Assembly (NCBI RefSeq): GCF_016820245.1
Contig: NZ_JAFCAR010000001.1
Coordinates: 682,001 to 746,000 of the forward strand
From: Jannaschia sp. Os4
Lineage (GTDB): Bacteria > Pseudomonadota > Alphaproteobacteria > Rhodobacterales > Rhodobacteraceae
Direction of reading: 5' to 3'
Length of the DNA stretch: 64,000 bases
The translations under genes were made by a program, and so were the position numbers. Shown here piece after piece: positions 14,955 to 24,701 of this stretch. Numbering within the stretch: the stretch's first letter is position 1; each line of letters begins with the position of its first letter. The notes under the pieces were generated by a model. That model was not told the DNA's origin. It did no database searches and was given only the letters and a program-made list of their open reading frames with translations.

Positions 14955-15643
14955 CGGCGGCGCATACGCGTCACCACCGCCCGACCCCCGCCGGGCACGA
15001 GGGTGCCGCACAGCGCGTAGCCGACGGCGGCGCCCACCGCCTCGGCCACCCAGTCGCCGACCCATGCGAAGGAGCCGGAGACCAGCCCGAAGACCGGCTG
15101 GATCGCCAGCAGGAACCCCAGCAGGAGGAACGCCCGGTCGGGGTCGATGGCGAGCCGGGTCATCCCCCGCCGGACCAGCCACGTGAACGCCCCGATCAGC
15201 CCGTAGGCGCCCGCGTAGCCACCGAAGAGCGGGGCCGGGGGATCGAGCAGGACCACGTAGGCGAGCCCCCCGGCGAGCGCCGGCACGAAGAACAGCACCA
15301 ACAGCCGCCAGCCCCGCACCACGTCGCCGATCACGTTGCCCAGCGCGAGGACGAACACGACCACCATCGCCGCGTGGCCGAAGCCCCCGTGCACGAACGG
15401 ATAGGCCACCCAGCGCAGCGCCTCGGGCGACAGCCACGCGCCGTTGGCCCGCATCCAGTCCCACACCACGTCCAGCACCGACCAGTCGCGGATCGCCGCG
15501 ATCCGGGCCTCGCGCCCGCCGGAGAGCAGCCCGGCCTGCGCCAGCTGGAAGGTCATCTCGACCCCCGCGATCAGCGCGGCGAGGCCCAGCACCACGGGCG
15601 GGATCGCGTTGAAGGGCGACTGGTTGCGCGGATCGACGGCCAT
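14951..15643 (-). CDS. Rhomboid-fold membrane protein, probably protease-dead
   Basis: A 230-residue protein with about six hydrophobic segments and a rhomboid arrangement, including WVAYPFVHGGFGHAAMVVVF, which matches the conserved His-Asn/Ala loop and helix of rhomboids. The catalytic serine motif GxSG is replaced by GGYAGAYG (Ala for Ser), and the helix that should carry the catalytic histidine reads WVAEAVGAAVGYAL with no His. It therefore lacks both members of the catalytic dyad. Family knowledge: such inactive rhomboids act as binding or trafficking factors. It lies between murJ and trpS and converges on murJ. The fold is likely; the lack of activity is read from the sequence. Confidence 0.82.
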   Translation of the reverse strand: MAVDPRNQSPFNAIPPVVLGLAALIAGVEMTFQLAQAGLLSGGREARIAAIRDWSVLDVVWDWMRANGAWLSPEALRWVAYPFVHGGFGHAAMVVVFVLALGNVIGDVVRGWRLLVLFFVPALAGGLAYVVLLDPPAPLFGGYAGAYGLIGAFTWLVRRGMTRLAIDPDRAFLLLGFLLAIQPVFGLVSGSFAWVGDWVAEAVGAAVGYALCGTLVPGGGRAVVTRMRRR

Positions 15644-15715
15644 GGTCCCTCGCGTTGACGATCGGGTCGCCCCGCACTAGGCCCGCTTCCGCTTCCTGAC
15701 CAGTGCGAGACCGCC

Positions 15716-16759
15716 ATGTCCGACCCGACGTCCGCCCCCGCGTTCACGCCCCGGGTGTTCTCCGGCATCCAGCCGTCCGGCGGGCTGACGCTGGGCAACT
15801 ACCTCGGGGCGATGGTCAAGTTCGTCGACATGCAGGACCGCGGCGACTTCGAGACCGTCTACTGCATGGTCGACCTCCACGCGATCACCGCCAAGCTGAT
15901 CGAACCCGCGACCTTGGCCCACAATACGCGCGAGCTCTGCGCCGGGTTCATCGCGGCGGGCATCGATCCGGAGAAATCGATCCTCATCAACCAGTCCCAA
16001 GTGCCAGAGCACGCGCAGCTGGGCTGGATCTTCAACTGCGTGGCCCGGATGGGCTGGATGGACCGGATGACGCAGTGGAAGGACAAGGCGGGCAAGGACG
16101 CCGAGCGGGCATCGCTGGGCCTCTACGCCTACCCGGCGCTGATGGCGGCGGACATCCTCGTGTATCATGCGACCCACGTGCCCGTGGGCGAGGACCAGAT
16201 GCAGCATCTGGAGCTGACCCGCGACATCGCGGCCAAGTTCAACCACGACTACGGCGTCGACTTCTTCCCCCTGACCGAGACGGTCGTCGAGGGCGCGGCC
16301 ACCCGCGTCATGTCGCTGAAGGACGGGACCAAGAAGATGTCCAAGTCCGACCCGGTGGACGCCTCGCGCATCAACCTGACCGACGACGCGGACACGATCG
16401 CCAAGAAGTTCCGCAAGGCCAAGACGGACCCCGAACCATTGCCCGGCTCGCTCGACGGGCTGTCGGCGCGGCCCGACGTGCGCAACCTCGTCAACATCTT
16501 CGCCGCCTTGGAGGGGACCACGCCGGAGGCGGTGCTCGCCTCGCGCGAGGGCGGGATGCTGGGCCACTTCAAGGTCGAGCTGGCCGACCTCGCCGTGGCG
16601 AAGCTCGCCCCGATCAGCACCGAGATGGCGCGCCTGATGGACGACCCGGCCGAGATCGACCGCATCCTCGCGCGCGGGGCCGAGCGGGCGCGCGAGATCA
16701 CCGTGCCGATCCTTCAACGCACCTACGAAATAGTCGGGCTCGTGGGCCACGCGCCTTGA
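15716..16759 (+). CDS. trpS: Tryptophan--tRNA ligase
   Basis: A 347-residue class I aminoacyl-tRNA synthetase. The HIGH-like motif is in [17 protein letters not shown] and the KMSKS motif in KKMSKSDP near residue 200. Cytoplasmic; charges tRNA-Trp. Length is normal for the family. It is divergent from the rhomboid gene with 72 bases between starts, and the dTDP-rhamnose operon begins 67 bases downstream on the same strand. Confidence 0.97.
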   Translation: MSDPTSAPAFTPRVFSGIQPSGGLTLGNYLGAMVKFVDMQDRGDFETVYCMVDLHAITAKLIEPATLAHNTRELCAGFIAAGIDPEKSILINQSQVPEHAQLGWIFNCVARMGWMDRMTQWKDKAGKDAERASLGLYAYPALMAADILVYHATHVPVGEDQMQHLELTRDIAAKFNHDYGVDFFPLTETVVEGAATRVMSLKDGTKKMSKSDPVDASRINLTDDADTIAKKFRKAKTDPEPLPGSLDGLSARPDVRNLVNIFAALEGTTPEAVLASREGGMLGHFKVELADLAVAKLAPISTEMARLMDDPAEIDRILARGAERAREITVPILQRTYEIVGLVGHAP

Positions 16760-16826
16760 TCCTGCCGCATCCGGCGGGGACACCCCGTGCCCGGCGCCCC
16801 CGCCAAGAGGGGCGGAGGAGGCCCGG

Positions 16827-17381
16827 ATGCAGATCGAGGACACCGCGCTGGCGGAGGTGAAGCTGTTGACCCCGCGCCGCTTCGGCGACGCGCGGGGGTT
16901 CTTCGCCGAGACGTGGAACGCGCGCACGATGGCCGCCCTCGGGATCGAGGCGGGTTTCGTGCAGGACAACCACTCCATGTCGGCGCAGGTCGGCACGGTG
17001 CGGGGCCTGCACTTCCAAGCCCCGCCGCACGCGCAGGGAAAGCTGGTCCGCTGCGGGCGCGGGCGCCTGTTCGACGTGGCCGTCGACATACGCCGCGGCT
17101 CGCCGACCTACGGACGCTGGACGGGGCACGAGCTGTCCTTCGAGAACGGCGCGATGCTGTGGATCCCGGCGGGCTTCGCCCACGGCTTCGCCACCCGCGC
17201 GCCGGACACCGAGATCTGCTACAAGTGCACCGACTTCTACGCCCCCGAGGCGGACGGCGCCGTGCGGTGGGATTCCTGCGGCATCGACTGGCAGGTGGAG
17301 GGCGCGCCGGTGCTCTCCGACAAGGATGCCGCCGCGCCCGCCCTCTCCGACTTCGACAGCCCGTTCGAGTACGCGCCATGA
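16827..17381 (+). CDS. rfbC: dTDP-4-dehydrorhamnose 3,5-epimerase
   Basis: A 184-residue cupin-fold epimerase, third enzyme of dTDP-L-rhamnose synthesis. Diagnostic segments are FFAETWN, QDNHSMS, RGLHFQ with catalytic His62, and [21 protein letters not shown] precedes the ATG. It is the first gene of a four-gene operon in the order C-B-D-A, and its stop overlaps the next start as ATGA. Confidence 0.96.
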   Translation: MQIEDTALAEVKLLTPRRFGDARGFFAETWNARTMAALGIEAGFVQDNHSMSAQVGTVRGLHFQAPPHAQGKLVRCGRGRLFDVAVDIRRGSPTYGRWTGHELSFENGAMLWIPAGFAHGFATRAPDTEICYKCTDFYAPEADGAVRWDSCGIDWQVEGAPVLSDKDAAAPALSDFDSPFEYAP

Positions 17382-18457
17382 AGATCGTCGGCCCGAAGGG
17401 GCGCCTCAAGATTCTCGTCACGGGCGGCTGCGGCTTCATCGGCTCGGCGGTGGTGCGCCACGCGATCCGCGCGGGCCATGCGGTCGTGAACCTCGACGCG
17501 ATGACCTACGCCGCCGACGCCCGCAACGTGGCCGAGGTGACGGACTCGCCGGACTACGCCTTCGTCGAGGCCGACATCCGCGACCGCACCGCGCTGGACG
17601 CGGCCTTCGCCGCGCACGCCCCCGACGCGGTGATGCACCTCGCCGCCGAGAGCCACGTGGACCGCTCCATCGACGGCCCCGCCGCCTTCATCGAGACGAA
17701 CGTGATGGGCACGTTCAACATGCTGGAGGCCGCGCGGACCCATTGGGAGCGCGCGGGCCGTCCCGAGGCGTTCCGCTTCCACCACGTCTCCACGGACGAG
17801 GTGTTCGGCTCGCTCGGGCCGACGGGCCAGTTCACCGAGGACACGCCCTACGACCCCCGCTCCCCCTACTCCGCCTCCAAGGCCGCGTCCGACCACCTCG
17901 CCCGCGCGTGGCTGGAGACCTACGGCCTGCCGGTGGTGCTCTCGAACTGCTCCAACAACTACGGGCCGTTCCACTTCCCCGAGAAGCTGATTCCCGTGGT
18001 CATCCTCAAGGCGCTCTCCGGCGCCCCGCTGCCGATCTACGGCGACGGCTCGAACGTGCGCGACTGGCTCTACGTCGAGGACCATGCCGACGCGCTGCTC
18101 GCCGTGCTGCAGCGCGGCGAGATCGGGCGCAGCTACAACATCGGCGGCGAGAACGAGCGGACGAACCTCGAGTTGGTCCGTACGTTATGTGAAATCCTCG
18201 ACCGGCTGCGCCCGCGCGGCACGCCCCATACGGACCTGATCGAGTTCGTCCCCGACCGCCCCGGCCACGACGCGCGCTACGCCATCGACCCGACCCGCAT
18301 CCGCGAGGAGCTGGGATGGCGCCCCTCCGTCACCGTCGAGGAGGGGCTGGAGCGGACGGTGCGCTGGTATCTCGACAACGAGGACTGGTGGCGCCCGCTG
18401 CAGCAGCGGCAGGGCGTGGGCGTGCGGCTGGGGACGGTCGAGGGTCCGGGCGCATGA
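17378..18457 (+). CDS. rfbB: dTDP-glucose 4,6-dehydratase
   Basis: A 359-residue short-chain dehydrogenase of the extended type. It has an NAD site [13 protein letters not shown] near residue 15, [12 protein letters not shown], the STDEVFG triad segment, and the catalytic [10 protein letters not shown]. It makes dTDP-4-keto-6-deoxyglucose, the second step to dTDP-rhamnose. The ATG overlaps rfbC by ATGA, and the protein starts [11 protein letters not shown]; a long open extension upstream in this frame is not used. Confidence 0.96.
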   Translation: MKIVGPKGRLKILVTGGCGFIGSAVVRHAIRAGHAVVNLDAMTYAADARNVAEVTDSPDYAFVEADIRDRTALDAAFAAHAPDAVMHLAAESHVDRSIDGPAAFIETNVMGTFNMLEAARTHWERAGRPEAFRFHHVSTDEVFGSLGPTGQFTEDTPYDPRSPYSASKAASDHLARAWLETYGLPVVLSNCSNNYGPFHFPEKLIPVVILKALSGAPLPIYGDGSNVRDWLYVEDHADALLAVLQRGEIGRSYNIGGENERTNLELVRTLCEILDRLRPRGTPHTDLIEFVPDRPGHDARYAIDPTRIREELGWRPSVTVEEGLERTVRWYLDNEDWWRPLQQRQGVGVRLGTVEGPGA

Positions 18458-19290
18458 TCCTCGTGATCGGCGAGACCGGACAGCTGGCGCGCGAGCTGGC
18501 CCCGCTCGGGGTCCGCACCGCCGGGCGGGCCGAGGCCGACCTGACGGACCCTGCGGCCTGCGCCGCGCTCGTCCGCGCCGCCCGCCCCGCCGCCGTCGTC
18601 AACGCCGCCGCCTACACCGCCGTGGACCGCGCCGAGGCGGACGAGGCGACCGCCCACCTCGTCAATGCGGACGCGCCCGGCGCGATGGCCGCCGCCTGCG
18701 CCGATCTCGGCATCCCCTTCGTCCACGTCTCCACCGACTACGTGTTCGACGGCTCGGGCGATGCGCCCCGCGCGCCGGACGCCCCCACGAACCCGCTCGG
18801 CGCCTACGGGCGCACCAAGCTCGCCGGCGAGGAGGCGGTGCGCGCGGCGGGGGGCGTCCACGCGATCATCCGCACCTCGTGGGTCGTCAGCGCGCACGGC
18901 GCGAACTTCGTGAAGACCATGCTCCGGCTGGGCGCCGAGCGCGACGCGTTGCGGATCGTGGACGACCAGGTGGGCGGACCGACCCCGGCCCGCGACCTCG
19001 CCGCCGCCTGCATGGCCGCGACGGGCGCAACCGAGGCCACGTCCGGCACATACCACTACGCGGGCGCGCCCGACGTCTCGTGGGCCGGGCTCGCCCGCGC
19101 CATCTTCGCGCGCGCGGCCATCGACTGTGCGGTCGAGGGCATCCCGTCGTCGGACTACCCGACCCCGGCGGCGCGGCCGCTTAACTCCCGCCTCGACTGC
19201 GCGTCGTTCGAGCGGGCCTTCGGCCTCGCCCGGCCCGACTGGCGCGCGGGCCTCGACGCCATCCTCTCCGACTTGGGAGCGACCTCATGA
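18454..19290 (+). CDS. rfbD: dTDP-4-dehydrorhamnose reductase
   Basis: A 278-residue NAD(P)-dependent reductase for the last step to dTDP-L-rhamnose. It begins [16 protein letters not shown], a dinucleotide-binding loop with the family's GxxGQLxxEL pattern. Other family blocks are [39 protein letters not shown] with Tyr and Lys of the active site, and IIRTSWV. Overlaps rfbB and rfbA by ATGA on both sides. Confidence 0.96.
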   Translation: MILVIGETGQLARELAPLGVRTAGRAEADLTDPAACAALVRAARPAAVVNAAAYTAVDRAEADEATAHLVNADAPGAMAAACADLGIPFVHVSTDYVFDGSGDAPRAPDAPTNPLGAYGRTKLAGEEAVRAAGGVHAIIRTSWVVSAHGANFVKTMLRLGAERDALRIVDDQVGGPTPARDLAAACMAATGATEATSGTYHYAGAPDVSWAGLARAIFARAAIDCAVEGIPSSDYPTPAARPLNSRLDCASFERAFGLARPDWRAGLDAILSDLGATS

Positions 19291-20156
19291 CACAGCGCAA
19301 GGGCATCATCCTCGCCGGCGGCTCCGGCACGCGGCTCTACCCGATCACGATCGGCGTCTCGAAGCAGCTCCTGCCGATCTACGACAAGCCGATGATCTAC
19401 TACCCGCTGACCGTGCTCATGCTGGCCGGCATCCGCGAGATCTGCGTCATCACCACCCCCCACGACCAAGCGCAGTTCCAGCGCACGCTGGGCGACGGCG
19501 CGCAGTGGGGGATCGACCTGACCTACGTCGTGCAGGAGAGGCCCGAGGGGCTGGCGCAGGCCTACCTGCTGGCCGAGGACTTCCTCGCCAGCGCCCCGTC
19601 CGCGATGGTGCTGGGCGACAACATCTTCTTCGGCCACGGCCTGCCCGAGCTCATGGCCCGCGCCACGGACGACGGCGGCACCGTCTTCGGCTACCGCGTG
19701 GCCGACCCCGAGCGCTACGGCGTGGTCGCCTTCGACGCGGACGGCTCCGTCGAGCGGATCATCGAGAAGCCCCCCGAGCCGCCCTCGAACTACGCCGTCA
19801 CCGGGCTCTACTTCCTCGACGGCACGGCCCCCGCGCGCGCGCGCGACGTGATCCCCTCGGCGCGCGGCGAGCTGGAGATCACGACCCTGTTGGAGAGCTA
19901 CCTCGCCGACGGCGCGCTCAAGGTCGAGCGGATGGGCCGGGGCTACGCATGGCTCGACACCGGCACGCACGCCTCGCTGCTCGACGCGGGCAACTTCGTC
20001 CGGACCTTGGAGCAGCGGCAGGGGATGCTGGCGGGCTCGCCGGACGAGGTGGCCCACGACCGGGGCTGGATCGACGACGACGCGCTGCGCGCACGGGCCG
20101 GGATGTTCGGCAAGACCGACTACGGCCGCTACCTGCAGGGTCTCCTGCGGGACTGA
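19287..20156 (+). CDS. rfbA: Glucose-1-phosphate thymidylyltransferase
   Basis: A 289-residue nucleotidyltransferase that makes dTDP-glucose, the first intermediate of the rhamnose pathway. The signature GGSGTRLYPIT is near the start; PMIYYPLTVLMLAGI, GLAQAYLLAEDFL and LGDNIFFGHG follow. Length is typical. Last gene of rfbC-B-D-A, coupled by ATGA, so all four enzymes are made from one tightly coupled message. A large inverted repeat follows directly. Confidence 0.97.
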   Translation: MTQRKGIILAGGSGTRLYPITIGVSKQLLPIYDKPMIYYPLTVLMLAGIREICVITTPHDQAQFQRTLGDGAQWGIDLTYVVQERPEGLAQAYLLAEDFLASAPSAMVLGDNIFFGHGLPELMARATDDGGTVFGYRVADPERYGVVAFDADGSVERIIEKPPEPPSNYAVTGLYFLDGTAPARARDVIPSARGELEITTLLESYLADGALKVERMGRGYAWLDTGTHASLLDAGNFVRTLEQRQGMLAGSPDEVAHDRGWIDDDALRARAGMFGKTDYGRYLQGLLRD

Positions 20157-20159
20157 GCG

Positions 20160-20220
20160 GCGCGTGGGCTTTCGCCCACCCTACGGGTCCGAGGCGCAGG
20201 GTGGGCGAAAGCCCACGCGC
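20160..20220. terminator. 23-bp perfect inverted repeat between rfbA and dapE
   Basis: Left arm 20160-20182 and right arm 20198-20220 are perfect reverse complements (arm core GTGGGCTTTCGCCCACCCT), with a 15-base loop. It sits between convergent genes, 3 bases after the rfbA stop and 4 before the dapE stop. It is probably a bidirectional terminator. No T-run follows. Confidence 0.75.
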
Positions 20221-20224
20221 CCCG

Positions 20225-21364
20225 TCACCCCGCGAAATACCCGGCCAGCACCCGCCCGTAGATCCGCTCCAACTGCTCGATCCACTCGGGCCGCACCCGC
20301 TCGTCCACGGCGTGCATCCGGTGGCCGACGAGGCCCACCTCCACCACCGCGCAGTGGTCCTTGACGAACCGCGCGTCCGACGTGCCCCCGGAGGTGGACA
20401 GTTCCGGCTCGCGGTTCGTCTCCGCCTTCACCGCCCCCACCACGAGGTCCGACAGGTCGCCCGGCGGGGTGAGGAACGACTCCCCCGACACCTTCGTGTC
20501 CATCCGGACCGCCGCCCCGGTCGCCGCCTCCACCGCGTCTGCGGCGGCGCGCATGCCCGCGAGGACGCTCTCGGACGTGTGCAGGTCGTTGAACCGCACG
20601 TTCACCGTCGCGCGCGCTTGGGCGGGGATCACGTTCGTCGCGGGGTTGCCCACGTCCACGGTCACCACCTGCAGCGTGGACGGGTCGAAATGGTCCGAGC
20701 CCTCGTCCAGCGGCGAGGCCGTCAGCCGCGCCAGCAGGTCGACGATGGCGTGCACCGGGTTGTTCGCGCGGTGCGGATAGGCCGAATGGCCCTGCACCCC
20801 CTCGACGGTGAACCAGACCGTCAGCGACCCGCGCCGCCCGATCTTGATCGCGTCGCCCATCGCGTCCGGGCTCGTCGGCTCGCCCACGAGGCAGACGTCC
20901 ATGCGCTCGCCCTCGGCCTCCATCCAGTCGAGCAGCGCGACCGTCCCGTCCGTCGCGTCCCCCTCCTCGTCCCCGGTGATGGCGAGGATCACCGCGCCCT
21001 CGGGCGGCGTCTCGTGGACATGGCGGCAGGCGGCGGCCACGAAGGCGGCGACCCCGGACTTCATGTCCGTCGCGCCCCGCCCGTAGAGCCACCCGTCCGC
21101 CATCTCCGCCCCGAACGGGTCGTGCGTCCACGCGTCCCGGTCGCCCACCGGCACCACGTCCGTGTGCCCGTTGAACCCGATCGTCCGCGCCGCGCCCTTC
21201 GCACCCCAGCGGGCGAAGAGGTTGGGCGTGCCGTTCCGGTCCACCCGCGTGCAGGCGAACCCGGCCTCCGACAGCACGCCCTCCAGAAGGACCAGCGCCC
21301 CGCCCTCCTCGGGCGTCACCGAAGGGCAGCGGATCAGCGCGCGGGTCAGCTCGACGGCGTCCAT
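20225..21364 (-). CDS. dapE: Succinyl-diaminopimelate desuccinylase
   Basis: A 379-residue M20-family zinc peptidase of lysine and peptidoglycan precursor synthesis. Metal and active-site blocks are [35 protein letters not shown] and [17 protein letters not shown] and [12 protein letters not shown] complete the DapE pattern. The ATG at 21364 overlaps the stop of the upstream small gene as TGATG, which is why I prefer it to the longer open frame. dapD lies about 3.3 kb away. Confidence 0.96.
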   Translation of the reverse strand: MDAVELTRALIRCPSVTPEEGGALVLLEGVLSEAGFACTRVDRNGTPNLFARWGAKGAARTIGFNGHTDVVPVGDRDAWTHDPFGAEMADGWLYGRGATDMKSGVAAFVAAACRHVHETPPEGAVILAITGDEEGDATDGTVALLDWMEAEGERMDVCLVGEPTSPDAMGDAIKIGRRGSLTVWFTVEGVQGHSAYPHRANNPVHAIVDLLARLTASPLDEGSDHFDPSTLQVVTVDVGNPATNVIPAQARATVNVRFNDLHTSESVLAGMRAAADAVEAATGAAVRMDTKVSGESFLTPPGDLSDLVVGAVKAETNREPELSTSGGTSDARFVKDHCAVVEVGLVGHRMHAVDERVRPEWIEQLERIYGRVLAGYFAG

Positions 21365-21696
21365 CACCCGTCCTCCCGGAACACGGTCGTCTGTGCGACG
21401 ATCACCGCGTTCTCGGAGGCCGCCCGCGCCATCAGCGACCGCTCCTCCTCCGAGATGTCGTGCCCCTCGGCCTCGCGGTCCTCCAAGGAGCCGTAGCCCG
21501 ACACCTCCAGCACGGCCATCCCGGCGGTCTTGAGCACGGCCACCGCCTCGCGCACGGCCTCGGCCTCGTCCACGCCCGCGGCGTAGCACATCAGGGCGCC
21601 GCCGGTGGCGTCGTCCGGCAGCCCGTCGTCCGGCTTGCGCCCGACCTCCACGAGCAGGGTGAACACGGGGTGCGGGCGCTTGGGCTTGTCGGACAT
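21364..21696 (-). CDS. Small conserved hypothetical protein upstream of dapE
   Basis: A 110-residue protein starting [20 protein letters not shown] cannot assign a function. It has an alternating helix pattern ([36 protein letters not shown]) and no membrane segment or signal peptide. Its stop overlaps the dapE start as TGATG, so the two are translated together. The frame is open further upstream but that part is low-complexity Arg/Pro and unlikely to be coding. Confidence 0.75.
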   Translation of the reverse strand: MSDKPKRPHPVFTLLVEVGRKPDDGLPDDATGGALMCYAAGVDEAEAVREAVAVLKTAGMAVLEVSGYGSLEDREAEGHDISEEERSLMARAASENAVIVAQTTVFREDG

Positions 21697-21994
21697 GGGG
21701 GCGGGGGTGGGGCGGCGGGGCCCGCCTGTCAAGCGACCCCGGCCGCCCCGACGAGGGCGGGGCCTCGAAAACAAAGGACCCCTGGCCGAGGGACTGGCCA
21801 GGGGTCGTCGCGAGCGGCTGAGGGTGGGTGGGTCGCCAGCTCGCAACATGCGGCGGGCAGGAGAGGGGACGCCCGTGTCCGCATGTCTATGTTCCGTTCG
21901 GGGCAGGTGCCCCGTCACACCACCTAAACGCGATCTCCCCAGTCCGGTTCCGCGCTAGACGCGAAAAATTCGAGCGATGCGGAAACCGTCATCG

Positions 21995-22261
21995 TCAGGC
22001 CCGGCCGCGCAGCTTCCGGGTGGTCCAGATCAGCGCGCAGGCGCCCGCCGTCCCGACGACCAGCTGCATGATCCAGCTGCCGGCCCCGAGCGGCGCGTCG
22101 AGGAAGAAGCCGAGCAGGAAGTTTGCCACGAACGCGCCCACGATGCCGAGGCCGATGTTCGCCAAGAGGCCCATGTCGGAGTTCATCACCTTCTCGGCGA
22201 TCCATCCGGCCAGCGCCCCGAGGATGAGGCTTCCGAAGAAGCCGATGCCCGCGAATCCCAT
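21995..22261 (-). CDS. GlsB/YeaQ/YmgE-family small membrane protein
   Basis: An 88-residue protein with three hydrophobic glycine-rich segments: FFGSLILGALAGWIAEKVM, LLANIGLGIVGAFVANFLLG and IMQLVVGTAGACALIW. This is the transglycosylase-associated/GlsB stress-membrane family, whose exact function is unresolved. I chose the ATG at 22261 because GGAG lies 9 bases before it; a GTG five codons upstream is the alternative. Confidence 0.88.
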   Translation of the reverse strand: MGFAGIGFFGSLILGALAGWIAEKVMNSDMGLLANIGLGIVGAFVANFLLGFFLDAPLGAGSWIMQLVVGTAGACALIWTTRKLRGRA

Positions 22262-22407
22262 CGTGTCTCGCTCCACAGGAGATTATTCCCCTTCGGAACG
22301 CGCGGCCCCCTGCCCGGTTCCGCGCGCCGCGGCCGGTCCGGGCGCGTCGGCGCGGACCCGCCGCCGCCCGGTTTGACAGCCGCCCGTCCCGACCCGAGAT
22401 TCCCCCC

Positions 22408-22704
22408 ATGCAGGGCAACAGCCGCACCCGCCTCGGCCTCTCGCCCGCCACGCGGAACGCGATGGCCGACTACGACCGCTGCCCGCCCGCGCTCCGGCGT
22501 TGGCTGGCGGACGCCAAGCTGCAGTGGTCGCCCGCCAGCGCGCGGCGCGCATGGCGGAGGGCGCTGCTCAAGTCGTGGGGGCGGGAGTCGAAGGCCCTCG
22601 AGCTCATGGACCGGATCGAGGACGAGCGCCTCGCCCGCGACCCCTTGGTCCAAGCCCTCGAGCGACGAACGGCAGGATCGGAACAAGGCCCGCGCGGATC
22701 GTGA
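22408..22704 (+). CDS. DUF6525-like small protein
   Basis: A 98-residue basic protein. The block YDRCPPALRRWLADAKLQWSPASARRAW resembles the DUF6525 family seen in Rhodobacteraceae. Function unknown. It is helical, has no signal peptide, and is followed by 67 bases before the metallo-beta-lactamase-fold gene. The C-terminal 25 residues are low in conserved pattern. Confidence 0.65.
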   Translation: MQGNSRTRLGLSPATRNAMADYDRCPPALRRWLADAKLQWSPASARRAWRRALLKSWGRESKALELMDRIEDERLARDPLVQALERRTAGSEQGPRGS

Positions 22705-22771
22705 CAGACGCGCGGCCCCGGCGCGGGCCAGACCGGTGGGGCAGATCCGCTCGTCACAGGAGGTCGAGACG

Positions 22772-23743
22772 ATGCCCCTCTCCCGCACCCGGCGCCCCGG
22801 GATCCCTGCCGCCGCGCCGACGTCCGACCGCCCGACCCGACGGCGGGTCTGCACCCTCCTCGCCGCCGCGGCGAGCGCGCCGGTGCTCGCCCCGCGCGCC
22901 GCCCGCGCCGCCCACGGGAGCCGCGCGTTCGACGTCGGCGCGCTGACGGCGCGCACGGTCTCGGACGGCTGGCTCGACCTGCCCCGCGCGGCCTTCCCCA
23001 ACCTCGACGAGCATGCGGCGCCCGGTGCCGACCCGGTCCGCGTCGGCGCGTTCGGCTGGGCGATCGACCGCCCGCAGGGCACGCTCCTGATCGACGCGGG
23101 CGCGGGCGACTCCCTGCGCGACGCCTTCCCCGAGACGGGACGCGCGCCCGGTCATCTGCGCGCGGCGGGCATCGGCGCGGGCTCGGTCACGGACGTGATC
23201 CTGACCCACCTCCATGCCGACCACGCGGGCGGGCTGCTGACGGCGACCGGCGCGCCGCGGTATCCGAACGCCACCGTCCACGTCGCCGCCGCCGAGCTGG
23301 CCCACTGGACGGACGACGCCACCCTCGCCGCCGCCACCGGCCCCGTGCTGCGGAGCGCCCGCCTCGCGCGGCGGCTCGTCGCGGCGCTGGGGGACCGGCT
23401 GGCCCCGCACGGCGGCATGGCCGACCTCGGCGGGGGCGTCCACGTCCTGCCGGCCCCCGGCCACACGCCCGGCCACGGCATCGTCCACCTGTCCGACGGC
23501 GGCGCGGAGGCGATGCTCATCGCGGACGCCTTCATCTGCGGCCCGATGCAGATGGCGCACCCGCGGATCACCTACGCGCTCGACCACGACCCGGCCCAAG
23601 CCGTCGAGACGCGGATGCGCCTGCTCGACCGGCTCGCGACCGACGGGATCGCCTTCTCGGCCACGCACCTGACCACGCCGGTGCTCGGCTACGCCGATCG
23701 ATACGGGACGGGGGGCTATGCCTTCGCGCTCGCCCGGCGCTGA
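22772..23743 (+). CDS. MBL-fold metallo-hydrolase with a twin-arginine-like signal
   Basis: A 323-residue protein. Residues about 22 to 45, TRRRVCTLLAAAASAP ending AARAA, look like a Tat signal, so it probably acts in the periplasm. The zinc motif is LTHLHADHAGGL near residue 150; LPAPGHTPGHGIVHLS supplies the next His, and IADAFI the Asp. It resembles the quorum-quenching lactonase/hydrolase branch, but the substrate cannot be told. CAGGAGG precedes the ATG. An AraC-type regulator follows 61 bases downstream on the same strand and may control it. Confidence 0.85.
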   Translation: MPLSRTRRPGIPAAAPTSDRPTRRRVCTLLAAAASAPVLAPRAARAAHGSRAFDVGALTARTVSDGWLDLPRAAFPNLDEHAAPGADPVRVGAFGWAIDRPQGTLLIDAGAGDSLRDAFPETGRAPGHLRAAGIGAGSVTDVILTHLHADHAGGLLTATGAPRYPNATVHVAAAELAHWTDDATLAAATGPVLRSARLARRLVAALGDRLAPHGGMADLGGGVHVLPAPGHTPGHGIVHLSDGGAEAMLIADAFICGPMQMAHPRITYALDHDPAQAVETRMRLLDRLATDGIAFSATHLTTPVLGYADRYGTGGYAFALARR

Positions 23744-23804
23744 GGACTCGCCCCACGCGCGAGTCCGTGGCACAGTGGGACGGTCCCGCCGCCCCGGTGC
23801 CGTC

Positions 23805-24698
23805 ATGCCCCCTTCCGACGCCCCGCCCCCACATCGCTACGACCGCCTCTACGGGGCGCTCTACGCGCGGTTTGACCAGAGGGCGCACCGGGTCGGATCG
23901 GACGCGCTGCCGCTGATCCTCAGCCACCAACGCGACCACGCGACCGACGACCCGCCCGTCCCCGACGCCGTGCTGCGCGTCGTGACGGAGGCGCGCCCGC
24001 CCAAGGGCCCCGCCACGGAGGTCGACTTCGGCGACGGGCGCCGCACGCTCTCGGGCCGCCCCGGCAGCGTCTACCTCGCCCCGCCCGACGCCACCGCGCA
24101 CTGGGAGACCGAGGGCAGCCACGCGGTGATGCTCCTCGCGCTGCCCCCGGACCGCATCGCCGCGCTCGGCGGGCCGTCCGCCCTCGCGCCCCGCTGGGGC
24201 CGCGAATGGGCCGCGCCGCAGGTGGTCCGCACGCTGCGCACCCTCTGGCAGGAGGCCGAGGCCGGGGACCTGTCCGACCCGGCCGGCCGGCTCGTGGCCG
24301 ACGGGCTGGTGACGGCGCTCACGGGCCTCGTCGCCCGCGCCGGGCCCGCGCGCCACGACGCCGAGCCGGCGCTCGACGGCGCCCGGCTCGCGCGGGTCCG
24401 CGCCCTCGTGGAGGACACGCTCGAGGAGGGCGTGGACGTCGCCGCCATGGCCGAGGCCGCCTGCCTGTCCCCCTCGCGGTTCAGCCGCCGGTTCCGCGCG
24501 GCCACGGGGCACGCGCCCCACGCATGGGTGATGGCGCGCCGCATCGCGCGCGCGCGGCGCCTGCTGTCGGACACGGACCTCCCGGTCGTGCAGGTCGCCG
24601 CCGCCTGCGGCTTCGGCAGCCAGTCCCACCTGACCGCGCGGTTCCGCCGCGCGACCGGGACGACGCCCGCCGCGTGGCGCGCCGCCGCCCGCGCCTGA
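23805..24698 (+). CDS. AraC-family transcriptional regulator
   Basis: A 297-residue protein with the C-terminal two-helix-turn-helix DNA-binding domain. The first helix-turn-helix is around MAEAACLSPSRFSRRFRAATG and the second around VAAACGFGSQSHLTARFRRATG, closing with TPAAWR. The N-terminal about 190 residues form the effector domain with no clear ligand motif. It converges on dapD, with three bases between stop codons. Confidence 0.93.
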   Translation: MPPSDAPPPHRYDRLYGALYARFDQRAHRVGSDALPLILSHQRDHATDDPPVPDAVLRVVTEARPPKGPATEVDFGDGRRTLSGRPGSVYLAPPDATAHWETEGSHAVMLLALPPDRIAALGGPSALAPRWGREWAAPQVVRTLRTLWQEAEAGDLSDPAGRLVADGLVTALTGLVARAGPARHDAEPALDGARLARVRALVEDTLEEGVDVAAMAEAACLSPSRFSRRFRAATGHAPHAWVMARRIARARRLLSDTDLPVVQVAAACGFGSQSHLTARFRRATGTTPAAWRAAARA

Positions 24699-24701
24699 GC
24701 G

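Noticed and set aside
13233-15677. Long open frames on both strands across murJ and the rhomboid gene
   Set aside because: Stop-poor G+C-rich antisense or off-frame sequence; the real genes here are murJ and the rhomboid gene.
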